From NCBI GenBank assembly GCA_014695195.1, contig JACJNW010000028.1, positions 434,001 through 498,000 on the forward strand: DNA of 64,000 bases, in the 5' to 3' direction. The notes under the pieces were generated by a model. It was not told the DNA's origin. It worked only from the letters and a program-made list of their open reading frames with translations, and made no database searches. How positions within the stretch are numbered: position 1 is the first letter of the stretch; each line of letters opens with the position of its first letter. The translations under genes and the position numbers were made by a program. Shown here one piece after another: positions 1 to 8,299 of this stretch. The stretch is from Cyanobacteria bacterium FACHB-DQ100. GTDB lineage: Bacteria > Cyanobacteriota > Cyanobacteriia > Leptolyngbyales > Leptolyngbyaceae.

Positions 1-538
1 GATCCTTGCGCTGAGCAGCGGCATAGCCCGCGGTCATGTAGCGATCGTAGAATGTTTCGTTTCGGCTCGGTTTCTCAGGCTTTTCCGCAACGGTGGGCTG
101 GTAGGCCCTCAGTGCTTTTTGCACATAAGGCGCGATTTCTCGTGCATTGAACTTATTCGCGTCGCCCGTCATCCACCAAGCTGCGACTCGTTGAACCGCA
201 GCCGTTTCATTATTGCCGATCGCTTTTGCTTCTTCTTTCAGCACGTCGCGCACGATGCACGTCACAATCGATCGAGCAATGCCTGAATTTGCTTCAAATT
301 CAGATGGAGACAGCGATCGTCCGGTACAGGCTTTTGACCAGCGTGGGATATTGTCGGGCTTGACTTGCCAATCACTGAATAGTCCAGTGTTGGGCTTTTC
401 GGGTTTTGAGGCTTGGCGTAGGGCTTCAACGATCCGATCGACTTGAGCATTGCTCAACTGCGCCGATGCGGGCAGCGCAATTAAACCGAAAGCGCTGATC
501 ACGAGTAATGGTCTGATTAGCTGTTTACAAAAGTGCAT
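1..538 (-). CDS. Secreted protein of unknown function, 3'-truncated by window edge
   Basis: The minus strand is open from an ATG at 538 to the first base of the window, so the C-terminus is missing. The roughly 179 visible residues begin with a classical signal peptide: a basic start (MHFCKQLIRP), a hydrophobic core, and a likely signal-peptidase site after LPASA. The mature part has two cysteines and the motif VAAWWMTGD. I do not recognise a named family. It is probably a small exported protein, seemingly of the cyanobacterial hypothetical class. Its stop codon lies outside the window. Confidence 0.75.
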   Translation of the reverse strand, partial: MHFCKQLIRPLLVISAFGLIALPASAQLSNAQVDRIVEALRQASKPEKPNTGLFSDWQVKPDNIPRWSKACTGRSLSPSEFEANSGIARSIVTCIVRDVLKEEAKAIGNNETAAVQRVAAWWMTGDANKFNAREIAPYVQKALRAYQPTVAEKPEKPSRNETFYDRYMTAGYAAAQRKD

Positions 539-699
539 AGCCGCTAAAGGTTGCATCAAAAATATGATCGTTATTTTGATCTTAAAGTGCCTGACCCTAA
601 CAAATCTTGTTTGGATCGAGCAGTGCTGATATCAAAAAACTATGAAGGAATCAGGCTTCGAGGTCAAGCCATTGTGTGACAGCCAATTCAACAAAAACA

Positions 700-720
700 G
701 GGGGCTGATTTACAGCCCCC
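700..720 (-). terminator. Rho-independent terminator of the CAAD/CurT gene
   Basis: A perfect 8-bp stem (GGGGGCTG / CAGCCCCC) with a 5-nt loop is followed on the minus strand by CTGTTTTTGTTG. It lies 27 bases past the stop of the CAAD gene. Confidence 0.8.
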
Positions 721-747
721 CGATTTCACGACCGTTGCGACTGCGCT

Positions 748-1176
748 CTATTGCGTCACACGACCAACCACTTGTTCTTTGAGCTTGTTGAACTCCTGCC
801 CTAATTCCTCACGGTTGGAGGCTTTCAGCAAATATCGATACACAAACCAGATGCTGTAACCCAATCCAACCAGTTCAAAGGTCGGCTGTAATAGGGGAAC
901 GTCGTTGATCGCACCTAAAAGGGCGAGGGTAAGCTTGACCGAAACGATCGAGCCAAAAATCAGTCCGACCGTCACCAAAGGTTTGCGGTACTCTGAGAAA
1001 AATCGACCGAGATATTCCGGCAGCGATGCCAAAACCGAATAAGTCTTGTCGGCGATTTCGCGCCACTGTTCGCTGCTTGAATTGCTAGAGACAGGCGCAA
1101 GCGTTCCAGCTTCGTCCATTTTGATCGTCGGAGTTTCGACGGTGGAGGCTTCCATTTCTTTCACTTCAGGTTCCAT
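748..1176 (-). CDS. CAAD-domain thylakoid membrane protein (CurT/CURT1-like)
   Basis: The 142-residue protein has a polar, acidic N-terminal half (about residues 1-50), two adjacent membrane segments (about 69-90 and 97-116) and a charged C-terminal helix. The stretch PTFELVGLGYSIWFVYRYLL is typical of the CAAD/CURT1 family. Free-standing members (CurT) shape thylakoid margins; other CAAD domains are appended to aminoacyl-tRNA synthetases. The length matches stand-alone CurT and no synthetase is fused. It is monocistronic with its own terminator. Function is inferred from family. Confidence 0.85.
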   Translation of the reverse strand: MEPEVKEMEASTVETPTIKMDEAGTLAPVSSNSSSEQWREIADKTYSVLASLPEYLGRFFSEYRKPLVTVGLIFGSIVSVKLTLALLGAINDVPLLQPTFELVGLGYSIWFVYRYLLKASNREELGQEFNKLKEQVVGRVTQ

Positions 1177-1261
1177 ACTAAATACCTTGGAAACAATAAC
1201 CTAGTTTGTCTCGCTGGAGCAAAATTCCAGCATTCGGACAGTAGCAGAATTCAACTTTAAT

Positions 1262-1288
1262 TTTCGCTATCTTTCAAACATAGCGAAA
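1262..1288. promoter_or_regulatory. Inverted repeat upstream of the CAAD gene
   Basis: TTTCGCTAT and ATAGCGAAA form a perfect 9-bp inverted repeat with a 9-nt spacer, about 90 bases upstream of the CAAD start. Neither side carries a T-run, so an operator or RNA hairpin in the leader fits better than a terminator. The function is unproven. Confidence 0.4.
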
Positions 1289-1454
1289 GTTCAGAGATAA
1301 ACTTGTCTCTTGCAAGATAGATAATCCTCAAAAATCTGAACTCTGTAAACCCTACTTTCGAGCAGATTTACCCTCCAGTTAGGAGATGTAAAGGTTAATA
1401 GTGTATTTGTTCTATAACTTACCATTAGTCAAACGCGATTGCATCACTAAGATT

Positions 1455-2081
1455 TTATAAGCTGCAAAATTCCTGAATCGCTTGCCAAATCTGCGCTTCT
1501 TGATTCACTAGGCTGTGATTGCTATCCAATTCGATCAAATTTACCCACGATCGATCTTTTACATACAAGCGGCTTTGAGCGATCGGAATCACTTCGTCGT
1601 GGACTCCATGTAAGACCAAGGTTGGAATGGGTTTCTTGATCTGGGCTTCGTCGTAGTTTTTGAGGTCTGAAACAATATCGTAATTCAAAGACGCTGATCC
1701 ACCTAGGCCATAGTGATAGATCAAAATTGGCACCCCGGATCGCCATCGCTCTAGGTCAGATGGGTCGAATGCGGGAAGCCAATGATTTAAATAATTAAAT
1801 GCAGGTGCAAGCAAAACGACGCGATCGATTTGATCACACTGCTCGGCAATCCAAGCGGCAGTTAATCCCCCAAAGCTAGAACCAATTAACGTTACAGGTT
1901 CGTCGTGCAACAGGCTTTTAACCTGCTGAATTTGGCGAGTCAGGGTGAGATGTGGAAAATCGTTTTGATTTAGATCAGGAACTTCTAGGGAGAGATGAAT
2001 CGATCGGAAACGATCGCAAAGTTGACGAGCTTTGGTCGATCTTGGACTTGAAGCAAATCCATGCAGATAAAAATATTTCAT
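1455..2081 (-). CDS. YqiA/YcfP-type alpha/beta-hydrolase (esterase)
   Basis: The product has about 208 residues. The N-terminal MKYFYLHGFASSPRSTKA is the hallmark of the YqiA/UPF0227 family, followed by the nucleophile elbow IGSSFGGL, the acid-loop region HGVHDEVIP and the histidine in SNHSLVN, a complete Ser-Asp-His set. An upstream reading frame would overlap the preceding SIMPL gene; I start at the ATG giving MKYFYLHGF because family similarity begins there and a GGAGAG lies just before it. It is probably a cytosolic esterase with unknown substrate. It is 13 bases downstream of the SIMPL gene and likely cotranscribed. Confidence 0.85.
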   Translation of the reverse strand: MKYFYLHGFASSPRSTKARQLCDRFRSIHLSLEVPDLNQNDFPHLTLTRQIQQVKSLLHDEPVTLIGSSFGGLTAAWIAEQCDQIDRVVLLAPAFNYLNHWLPAFDPSDLERWRSGVPILIYHYGLGGSASLNYDIVSDLKNYDEAQIKKPIPTLVLHGVHDEVIPIAQSRLYVKDRSWVNLIELDSNHSLVNQEAQIWQAIQEFCSL

Positions 2082-2094
2082 CTCTCCGCAGAAG

Positions 2095-2847
2095 CTAGTA
2101 ACTGATTTGTAATGTGACCGATCCTTCGACTCGTTGTTCTCCCCCAACGACCGGACTCGGAGCGGCTTGAACCTTTGTATTTCGTAACTCCATCACCGCA
2201 GCATCCCGGAAAATAGGCGGCGGTGCAGAGGCTCCATTCACCTGAACATTCACAATGTCTTTACGGGTTAGATTCAAGGCACTGAATACTGCATCTGCTT
2301 GAGCTTGTGCCTCTTGAGTGGCTTTACGGAGCGCTTGTTTTTGGGCGGCGGTGATCGCTTCATCTGACGCGACAAAGCTGACCCCATCGATCCGACTTGC
2401 GCCTCTCTTCACCGCTTCATCGATGATCTCGCCTGATCGCTCGGTCGGAACTCGAAACGAAACATTATTCGATCCCGTGTAGCCGACTAGGGTTTGACGG
2501 TTGTTGGTGTAATCATATCGAGGACTCAAATTGATTCCCGTGGTTTCGAGCTTATCGACTTGGCGCGATCGCAAGAAGGTGACGACTGCATTCGATTTGC
2601 GAGCCACTTCTTGCTGCACTTCATTAGCGGTTTTGCCTTGGACTTCGACGCCCAATCGCACTTGCGCCAGTGTCGTTTGGATATCTTCGAACCCGCGACC
2701 TGTGACAGTTAAGGTTCGCACTAATTTCTCCTGAGCCTGAACCGGACTGATCATCGATAAGCTAACAATACCGATTGCCATTGGGATGGCACTCAACCGT
2801 TGCCAAGGTGACTTCTGAATGGATTTCTGAACTGGACTCATCATCAC
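2095..2847 (-). CDS. SIMPL-domain (DUF541) periplasmic protein
   Basis: The 250-residue product has a signal peptide at about residues 1-38 (hydrophobic core ending at SPVQAQ), then the SIMPL fold: an early TLTVTGRGFEDIQTTLAQVRLGV segment, a central ANEVQQ...NAVVTFLR helix, and a C-terminal VEGSVTLQISY strand. SIMPL proteins are exported or membrane-associated and linked in other bacteria to stress and outer-membrane functions; the biochemical role is unknown. Three ATGs in tandem at the start leave the exact initiator open by one or two codons. It precedes the esterase gene in the same direction. Confidence 0.85.
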   Translation of the reverse strand: MMMSPVQKSIQKSPWQRLSAIPMAIGIVSLSMISPVQAQEKLVRTLTVTGRGFEDIQTTLAQVRLGVEVQGKTANEVQQEVARKSNAVVTFLRSRQVDKLETTGINLSPRYDYTNNRQTLVGYTGSNNVSFRVPTERSGEIIDEAVKRGASRIDGVSFVASDEAITAAQKQALRKATQEAQAQADAVFSALNLTRKDIVNVQVNGASAPPPIFRDAAVMELRNTKVQAAPSPVVGGEQRVEGSVTLQISY

Positions 2848-2923
2848 AATTGCCGTACTTAAGAATGTACCTACTTTGCCATCGCATTGGATGAATCGTG
2901 CGATCGGTTACACTTTTCGCAAC

Positions 2924-4354
2924 TTAAGACGGGTTGTGCTTGCGCTCATGAAGTTTCAGACGAATCTCTGCGTGAACTTCTCGCGTGATCGGATAGAAAT
3001 ACACCAACACCATGCCAATGAGCAGCGCGATCGTGGGAACAGGGCCGATCGACAGTCGAATCGCTAACAACACCTCATCTGGCTGAACAGGCAGTTGAAC
3101 TGCTTCAGTTGGCTTGACGTATCCTGCCCACCCTAAACTTTGCAGCACGATCGCCACCGCAATCCCCAAAGAAACCTTTTGCAGAAATGTCACAAAGCTA
3201 TAGAAAATTCCTTCGCGGCGCTGTCCAGTTTGCAGCTCATCGAGTTCGATCACATCCGGCAACATTGACCAGGGAATTAAATACGCGACCGATACCCCAA
3301 ATCCTGACATCACTGCCAACACGTACATCAAGGTCAACTGTCCCGGCTGTAAAAAGAACAATCCGCCTTGTGCAATAATCCACAGCACCATGCCCGCAGC
3401 ATAAACGCCCCGTTTGCCAATTCGCTGACTCGCCGCATTCCACAGCGGAAGGACGAGCATTGCAGTCAGTTGCACGGCTAATACCACGCTTGGAACTGCC
3501 CACGGGCTATTTAGTCTCATCCAGCTTCCGACAAAGTAAGGAATAATCGCTGCTGTAAGCTGAAAACTCAGCCAAGAACACAGATAAATCCCAACGACAA
3601 ATAGAAATGGACGGTTGCTGAAGGCAATTTTGATTTGTTGCGCGATCGGTATCGAGACAGGTTGCTCTGATTCAGGACGCTGTAGCCCGATCGCTTTCAT
3701 CCGATCGAACGTCCCCCAAACACACCAAAACAACGGCAACGATCCCAAAACGGCACAGACGGCACCAATCACCAGATAGCGCTGCCGCACTTCGGGAAAC
3801 ATTGATCCAATGATGCCGACCAGCACGACTGAGAGAATACTGCCGCCGATCGAGAACGCAAATCGGTAACTGTTTAAACTGGTGCGCTCATCGTAATCCT
3901 GCGTCATCTCCGGCGTGAGTGCTGTGTAAGGCAAATTCACCACCGTATAGAGCCACCCAAACGCGATCGAAATAAAGGTGTAATACCAAAACAACCCCCA
4001 CTGCTGCCCGTCTGGATTGTTGCTAAACTTGGGCACAATCCATTGCAGGAAAAAGAAAAAACCGAACGGAATTGCACCCGCCAAAATCCAGGGGTAGCGG
4101 CGACCAAGGCGCGATCGAGTCTTATCGCTCATCACCCCAACCATTGGATCGTTGACTGCATCCCAGACCTTCCCGACCAATTGTGTCTGTCCAGCCAGTC
4201 CGGGATTTAACCCCGCCACGTCCGTCAGAAACGGCGAGAGATAGAAGATCAAAATATTTGCCGTGATTGCAGGGCCTAAATCTCCGGCTCCATAAGCAAT
4301 TTTTGTTTTGAGGTCGAGTTTTTCAGAAATCGGCTCGTTAGCAGAATTATTCAT
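2924..4354 (-). CDS. GPH-family (MelB-like) MFS sugar:cation symporter
   Basis: The 476-residue polytopic protein has about 12 hydrophobic segments. YGAGDLGPAITANILIFYLS at the N-terminus and VNDPMVGVMSDKTRSRLGRR in the first cytoplasmic loop are diagnostic of the glycoside-pentoside-hexuronide:cation symporter family. Members import sugars with H+ or Na+; the substrate cannot be read from sequence. The start MNNSANEP gives a short polar N-terminus before helix 1, as usual. No sugar-catabolic gene is adjacent. Confidence 0.85.
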   Translation of the reverse strand: MNNSANEPISEKLDLKTKIAYGAGDLGPAITANILIFYLSPFLTDVAGLNPGLAGQTQLVGKVWDAVNDPMVGVMSDKTRSRLGRRYPWILAGAIPFGFFFFLQWIVPKFSNNPDGQQWGLFWYYTFISIAFGWLYTVVNLPYTALTPEMTQDYDERTSLNSYRFAFSIGGSILSVVLVGIIGSMFPEVRQRYLVIGAVCAVLGSLPLFWCVWGTFDRMKAIGLQRPESEQPVSIPIAQQIKIAFSNRPFLFVVGIYLCSWLSFQLTAAIIPYFVGSWMRLNSPWAVPSVVLAVQLTAMLVLPLWNAASQRIGKRGVYAAGMVLWIIAQGGLFFLQPGQLTLMYVLAVMSGFGVSVAYLIPWSMLPDVIELDELQTGQRREGIFYSFVTFLQKVSLGIAVAIVLQSLGWAGYVKPTEAVQLPVQPDEVLLAIRLSIGPVPTIALLIGMVLVYFYPITREVHAEIRLKLHERKHNPS

Positions 4355-4455
4355 AACAAAGTCGCAGAATCCGGGGTAACAGTTGTATTATTTTCATCGT
4401 CTTCACCTGTGTAATCCGCAGGTTGCAGAAAAACTTATCTATTTTTGACTTCACT

Positions 4456-4977
4456 ATGCCCGATTCCACTCAGTCCGATCTTCATGTCAGTTGGCCAGAT
4501 TATCATCTGTTAATCGAAAAGCTTGCAGCTCAAATTTACCGATCGGACTGGCAGTTTAATCAAATCGTCTGCTTGGCAAAGGGGGGATTGCGCGTCGGCG
4601 ATGTGCTTGCCCGCATCTTCGATATGCCGCTGGCGATTTTATCGACTTCCTCATATCGCAGCGGCAGTCAGTCGAGGAGTACACTCGTCTTCTCAAAAGA
4701 TCTGACGATGACGACGCTGAATTTGGGCAGTCATGTTTTGTTGGTCGATGATCTAGTGGATTCGGGCGTGACGTTGCAAAAGGCGATTCCTTGGCTCGAT
4801 CGGCACTACGGCTTCTATATCGAGGAGGTTCGTACTGCCGTTCTCTGGTACAAAGCCTGTTCTGTGATCAAGCCCGATTATTATGTGGATTATTTGGAGC
4901 ATAATCCCTGGATTCATCAACCGTTTGAGAAATATGAAAAGATGGAACCGTCGGAACTCTTGAAGCTTCCTGAGTAA
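4456..4977 (+). CDS. Phosphoribosyltransferase-family protein
   Basis: The 173-residue protein has the type I PRTase core. A 5' segment, IVCLAKGGLRVGDVLARI, corresponds to the PPi-binding loop, and VLLVDDLVDSGVTLQKAI is the PRPP loop with the paired acidic residues. The C-terminal WIHQPFEKYE resembles xanthine/hypoxanthine-type PRTases. The ATG giving MPDSTQSDL is preferred over one 11 codons upstream, which adds unrelated residues. The nucleobase is not predictable; purine salvage is likely. Confidence 0.8.
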   Translation: MPDSTQSDLHVSWPDYHLLIEKLAAQIYRSDWQFNQIVCLAKGGLRVGDVLARIFDMPLAILSTSSYRSGSQSRSTLVFSKDLTMTTLNLGSHVLLVDDLVDSGVTLQKAIPWLDRHYGFYIEEVRTAVLWYKACSVIKPDYYVDYLEHNPWIHQPFEKYEKMEPSELLKLPE

Positions 4978-5055
4978 AACCTGTGCCCTAGTAAATAGAG
5001 CTGAGTTTCTCCTGTCCAGATGTCATCTGCAATATAAGGCTAGGAGCGGCTAATC

Positions 5056-5688
5056 ATGTATGGAGCAGACCCAAAAGATAAGCATCCAATGAAGGGATTT
5101 CCGCAAATCTGCTTCATTCAAAATACGGTGTCAAATCCCAATATCATTATTGGTGATTATACTTACTACGATGATCCAGAGGATTCAGAAAATTTTGAGC
5201 GCAACGTTCTATATCATTTCCCATTCATTGGCGATCGCTTAATCATTGGAAAATTCTGTGCTTTGGCAACAGGAATTAAGTTCATCATGAATGGTGCAAA
5301 TCACAAATTGAGCGGGTTCTCGACTTATCCGTTTGACATCTTTAACAACGGTTGGGAAAAAGTAACTCCTCAACCTGAAGAACTCCCCTACAAAGGCGAT
5401 ACCGTCATCGGTAATGATGTGTGGATTGGTTATGAAGCGGTGATTATGCCAGGAGTGAAGGTGGGAGACGGAGCCATTATTGCTGCAAAATCTGTCGTGG
5501 TCGGTAATGTGTCACCCTACACGATCGTGGGGGGCAATCCAGCCAAGCCTATTCGTCAGCGCTTTGACGATGACGTAATCCAATCGTTGCTTGAAGTTGC
5601 TTGGTGGAATTGGGACATTGAGAAAATTACGCGCAACCTGGAAACGATCGTAGCAGCAGATATTGAAGCCCTAATCAATTGCAAGTAA
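5056..5688 (+). CDS. Vat/CatB-type xenobiotic O-acetyltransferase (left-handed beta-helix)
   Basis: The product is 210 residues, the usual length for XAT-class hexapeptide acetyltransferases. IGDYTYYDDPEDSENFERNV and the active-site loop NGANHKLSGFSTYPF, with its catalytic histidine, match the Vat/CatB group. Hexapeptide repeats follow (VIGNDVWIGYEAVIMPGV, VGDGAIIAAKSVV), then the conserved GGNPAKPIRQRF. Family members acetylate streptogramin A or chloramphenicol, but most chromosomal copies have unknown natural substrates, so a resistance function should not be assumed. It stands alone, followed by a terminator belonging to the opposite gene. Confidence 0.85.
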   Translation: MYGADPKDKHPMKGFPQICFIQNTVSNPNIIIGDYTYYDDPEDSENFERNVLYHFPFIGDRLIIGKFCALATGIKFIMNGANHKLSGFSTYPFDIFNNGWEKVTPQPEELPYKGDTVIGNDVWIGYEAVIMPGVKVGDGAIIAAKSVVVGNVSPYTIVGGNPAKPIRQRFDDDVIQSLLEVAWWNWDIEKITRNLETIVAADIEALINCK

Positions 5689-5714
5689 GTAGCCTAATCG
5701 CTCAAACAAAAAAA

Positions 5715-5740
5715 CGGGTTAACTGTAAGAAGTTAACCCG
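5715..5740 (-). terminator. Strong intrinsic terminator of ycf35
   Basis: A 10-bp perfect stem (CGGGTTAACT / AGTTAACCCG) with a 6-nt loop is followed on the minus strand by TTTTTTTGTTTG, 24 bases beyond the ycf35 stop. It also separates the convergent acetyltransferase gene. Confidence 0.9.
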
Positions 5741-5764
5741 CCAGCTTGGGAACGCGCAGAGAAA

Positions 5765-6118
5765 CTATTTTTGAACAACCAATTTCACGTTTGCATTGTT
5801 CAAACCAGGGCGCTTGACTTCAGCCAAGGTCTTGTTCACAGCGTACTTCTGGTTGATCGAGTTGATCAGCTCAGTTTGGTTGTGCTTCTTCGCAACACCC
5901 CAGAGGTCAGCGATCAGGTCAAACGAACCATCAGCGTTACGCGACCAGCCCAAATCATATTCGCCGTCGAGAACTGCAACAATGTCAGAACGAACGCGCT
6001 GACCGTTGTAGCCACGAACATCAGCTTCGGTCTTAACCGAGATGCCCAGATCGCGAAGCGAGGACTTGAGGATTTCAGCGTCGGTGATTTTGGTGCGAAG
6101 AGTGCTAAAGTGAGACAT
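5765..6118 (-). CDS. ycf35: Ycf35 (DUF1257) conserved photosynthetic-lineage protein
   Basis: This is a small 117-residue soluble protein. The start MSHFSTLRTKITDAEILKSS and the central segment VLDGEYDLGWSRNADGSFDL are characteristic of DUF1257/Ycf35, retained in red-algal plastids and cyanobacteria. Its biochemical function is not established. A GGAGG lies a few bases before the ATG. It sits directly downstream of ycf46 on the same strand with a hairpin between them, suggesting one transcript with differential expression. Confidence 0.88.
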   Translation of the reverse strand: MSHFSTLRTKITDAEILKSSLRDLGISVKTEADVRGYNGQRVRSDIVAVLDGEYDLGWSRNADGSFDLIADLWGVAKKHNQTELINSINQKYAVNKTLAEVKRPGLNNANVKLVVQK

Positions 6119-6246
6119 TTTAGGTTTCCTCCGTGGAAAGTTGATAACAACGACAACGTTTAGGTTTTAGATGTTTTGTAACTCCAAGTACTTGCGTACT
6201 CAAGTTGCAAAACAGGTGTTCATACTGCTGGACGGTTGCCCAGCCC

Positions 6247-6271
6247 TTTGTCCTGTGGGAAGCAGGACAAA
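6247..6271. other. Intercistronic hairpin between ycf46 and ycf35
   Basis: TTTGTCCTG and CAGGACAAA form a perfect 9-bp stem with a 7-nt loop just after the ycf46 stop. It is not followed by a U-run on the minus strand, so a processing, stability or leaky-termination element is more likely than a full terminator. Confidence 0.5.
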
Positions 6272-6277
6272 AGCCTT

Positions 6278-7786
6278 TTAGAACTCAAGTCGCTGATATT
6301 CAGCAACTGAGGCTGCCGCAGGTCGCGCACGCTGCCTAGCCCAATCCCGAAGGGCTGTAACCTGCTCAGTCATTGTCTTGGACAGCGGCAGAGTCGCTCT
6401 CGATGCCGCGATGATGTCCAACTGGGTAAACTCTCGATCTTGAGCGAATGCCTCGTACATGGCTGCCACTAAGGCTTGCTCAATTTCCGCTCCCGAAAAG
6501 CCGTCGCAGACGTTTGCGAGTTGGTCGAGATCAAAGCGTTCGATCTCTCGGCGGCGTTTCGCGAGGTGAATTCGGAAAATCTCTTTACGCTCTTCAGCGG
6601 TCGGGAGGTCAACGAAGAAGATTTCGTCAAATCGACCTTTTCTAAGGAATTCTCCCGGAAGGCGCTCGACTCGGTTCGCAGTCGCCATCACAAACACTGG
6701 AGAGGTTTTCTCTTGCATCCAGGTGAGGAAGGAACCAAAGATCCGACTGGAAGTCCCGCCATCAGAATCGGCTGAGCCAGTGGTTCCAGCAAATGCCTTA
6801 TCCATTTCATCGATGAAAAGGATCGCGGGTGAAATCGATTCCGCAGTTTTGAGCGCGTTGCGGAGGTTCGCCTCCGATCGACCCACCATTGAGCCGTCGT
6901 AAACTCGACCCATATCTAATCGCAGGAGAGGCAAGCCCCACAGCCGTGAAGTCGTCTTGGCAATCAGTGACTTTCCGCAACCGGGAACACCCAGAATTAG
7001 CATTCCTTTAGGTTGGGGCAGTCCATACTCTCTTGCTCTTTCGGTAAAGGCATCGGATCGCTGTCTTAACCAGTGCTTCAGTTCATCGAGTCCACCCACC
7101 GAATCGATCGTTTCATCTTCTTCGATGTACTCTAAAATGCCATTGCGTCGAATCAGTTGCTTTTTCTCAGAAAGAACAATGTCAACTTCTTCTTCGGTTA
7201 AGCGTCCGGCAGTTACCTGAGCTTTACGATAAACTTTTTCTGCCTCGTCGCGGGTCAGACCTAACGCCGCTTTTAGAAGCTTTTCGCGGGTCTCGGTCGT
7301 AATCCGGCGAGTCCGAACTTGATCAAGCTGAGCGGTGAGAACTTGATTCAACTCAGCCATGTTGGGGAGTGGGAAGTCCATCACAACGACTTCTTTCTCC
7401 AGCTCGATCGGGATGTTTTGCATCGGAGACATCAGCACGATCGCTTTTTGCGTTCCTTTGAAGCTGGCGATCGCGTCACGCAACCACCGAGTCACCGCAG
7501 GGGAATCAATAAACGGGTGCAAATCCTTGAAAACAAAGATGCCGGGTTCGCGCTGTCGCATCACCCACTCGATCGCAGCTTCTGGAGAAACTGTGTTGTG
7601 CTGGGTCACGCTGCGAGGCTGACCATACTCCACAATTCCGTGAGTCACTGTCCACAAATACAACCGCTTGGAAGGTTTCGTCTGAGCAAGAATCGAGATC
7701 GCTTGCTCTGCCCGCTCTTCTTCCGAAGTTACAAGATAAATTAAAGGATATTGAGCCTGTAACAGGATATTTAGCTCTTCTTGCAT
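6278..7786 (-). CDS. ycf46: Ycf46-type AAA ATPase
   Basis: The 502-residue protein has an N-terminal domain starting MQEELNILLQAQYPLIYLVT that is typical of Ycf46, then one AAA module: Walker A GVPGCGKS (about residues 266-273), Walker B AILFIDEMDKAFAG, sensor region VMATANRVERLP, and the arginine-finger segment GRFDEIFFVDLP. It is an ATP-dependent remodelling enzyme. In cyanobacteria it has been linked to CO2 use and photosynthesis regulation, but the substrate is unknown. It lies between an RHH gene upstream and ycf35 downstream, all on one strand. Confidence 0.92.
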   Translation of the reverse strand: MQEELNILLQAQYPLIYLVTSEEERAEQAISILAQTKPSKRLYLWTVTHGIVEYGQPRSVTQHNTVSPEAAIEWVMRQREPGIFVFKDLHPFIDSPAVTRWLRDAIASFKGTQKAIVLMSPMQNIPIELEKEVVVMDFPLPNMAELNQVLTAQLDQVRTRRITTETREKLLKAALGLTRDEAEKVYRKAQVTAGRLTEEEVDIVLSEKKQLIRRNGILEYIEEDETIDSVGGLDELKHWLRQRSDAFTERAREYGLPQPKGMLILGVPGCGKSLIAKTTSRLWGLPLLRLDMGRVYDGSMVGRSEANLRNALKTAESISPAILFIDEMDKAFAGTTGSADSDGGTSSRIFGSFLTWMQEKTSPVFVMATANRVERLPGEFLRKGRFDEIFFVDLPTAEERKEIFRIHLAKRRREIERFDLDQLANVCDGFSGAEIEQALVAAMYEAFAQDREFTQLDIIAASRATLPLSKTMTEQVTALRDWARQRARPAAASVAEYQRLEF

Positions 7787-7857
7787 AACCGCGACCCACT
7801 AACAACGGTGCAGATGTGTGAAGCGAACCGATCAGACTGCGAACTCTGCGATGGAAA

Positions 7858-8190
7858 CTAGCAGGGAACGACAACCTTCTCTTCGCTGGAAGACCCGATC
7901 GAAACGGTCGATAGCTCATCCTGAGTAACAGCGTTCGAGGAGTGCCCTAAAGCAGTCAACTCGCCGTTTCGCAGGACTACCGGAGTGGTACAACTGGGAC
8001 AGTCGTAAATCCGATGGGTTTGACCATGAGCTTCTTCTTGCTGCTCGACAACCTCCGGGTATGTGAGGTAAAAGTCGAGCGCCCTCTCTGCGAGGACTGA
8101 CATCGCCTCTGAACTCATCGCCGCTTGGATTTTTAGCTTGCGGTGCAATTCGGGCGGGAGATACAACGTAACTTTCTGCTTGTCTTGCAT
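7858..8190 (-). CDS. Ribbon-helix-helix-like small protein upstream of ycf46
   Basis: About 110 residues from MQDKQKVTLYLPPELHRKLK. The first 45 residues look like a ribbon-helix-helix fold (strand KVTLYLP, then two helices, AAMSSEAMSVLAERALDFYL). The C-terminal part has one CPSC pair and a low-complexity tail. A longer frame runs upstream through the intergenic region, but I prefer this ATG because the RHH strand begins here. RHH proteins usually bind palindromic operators, and a palindrome lies 18 bases upstream of this start, so autoregulation is plausible. It lies 71 bases upstream of ycf46. Confidence 0.7.
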   Translation of the reverse strand: MQDKQKVTLYLPPELHRKLKIQAAMSSEAMSVLAERALDFYLTYPEVVEQQEEAHGQTHRIYDCPSCTTPVVLRNGELTALGHSSNAVTQDELSTVSIGSSSEEKVVVPC

Positions 8191-8207
8191 AGAACTTTCA
8201 GTCGTTT

Positions 8208-8217
8208 TACCCGGGTA
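8208..8217. promoter_or_regulatory. Palindrome TACCCGGGTA, candidate operator
   Basis: A perfect 10-bp palindrome in the divergent region between the RHH gene and the lipoprotein gene, 18 bases from the RHH start. It is a candidate operator; no experimental basis. Confidence 0.4.
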
Positions 8218-8231
8218 TGCAATTACGATAT

Positions 8232-8266
8232 CTGGCATATCTGGGGCTGTCAAGACGGTATGCCAG
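8232..8266. promoter_or_regulatory. Inverted repeat CTGGCATA-N19-TATGCCAG
   Basis: Perfect 8-bp arms separated by 19 bases, centred about 50 bases upstream of the lipoprotein start. Arm spacing of about two helical turns suits a dimeric regulator or looped tetramer. Putative. Confidence 0.4.
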
Positions 8267-8299
8267 CATGACGGCAATATTGTTACATTCATTTACATT

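Noticed and set aside
5056-5688. Streptogramin or chloramphenicol resistance gene
   Set aside because: The Vat/CatB fold is clear, but chromosomal homologues are common and there is no mobile context; resistance is not supported.
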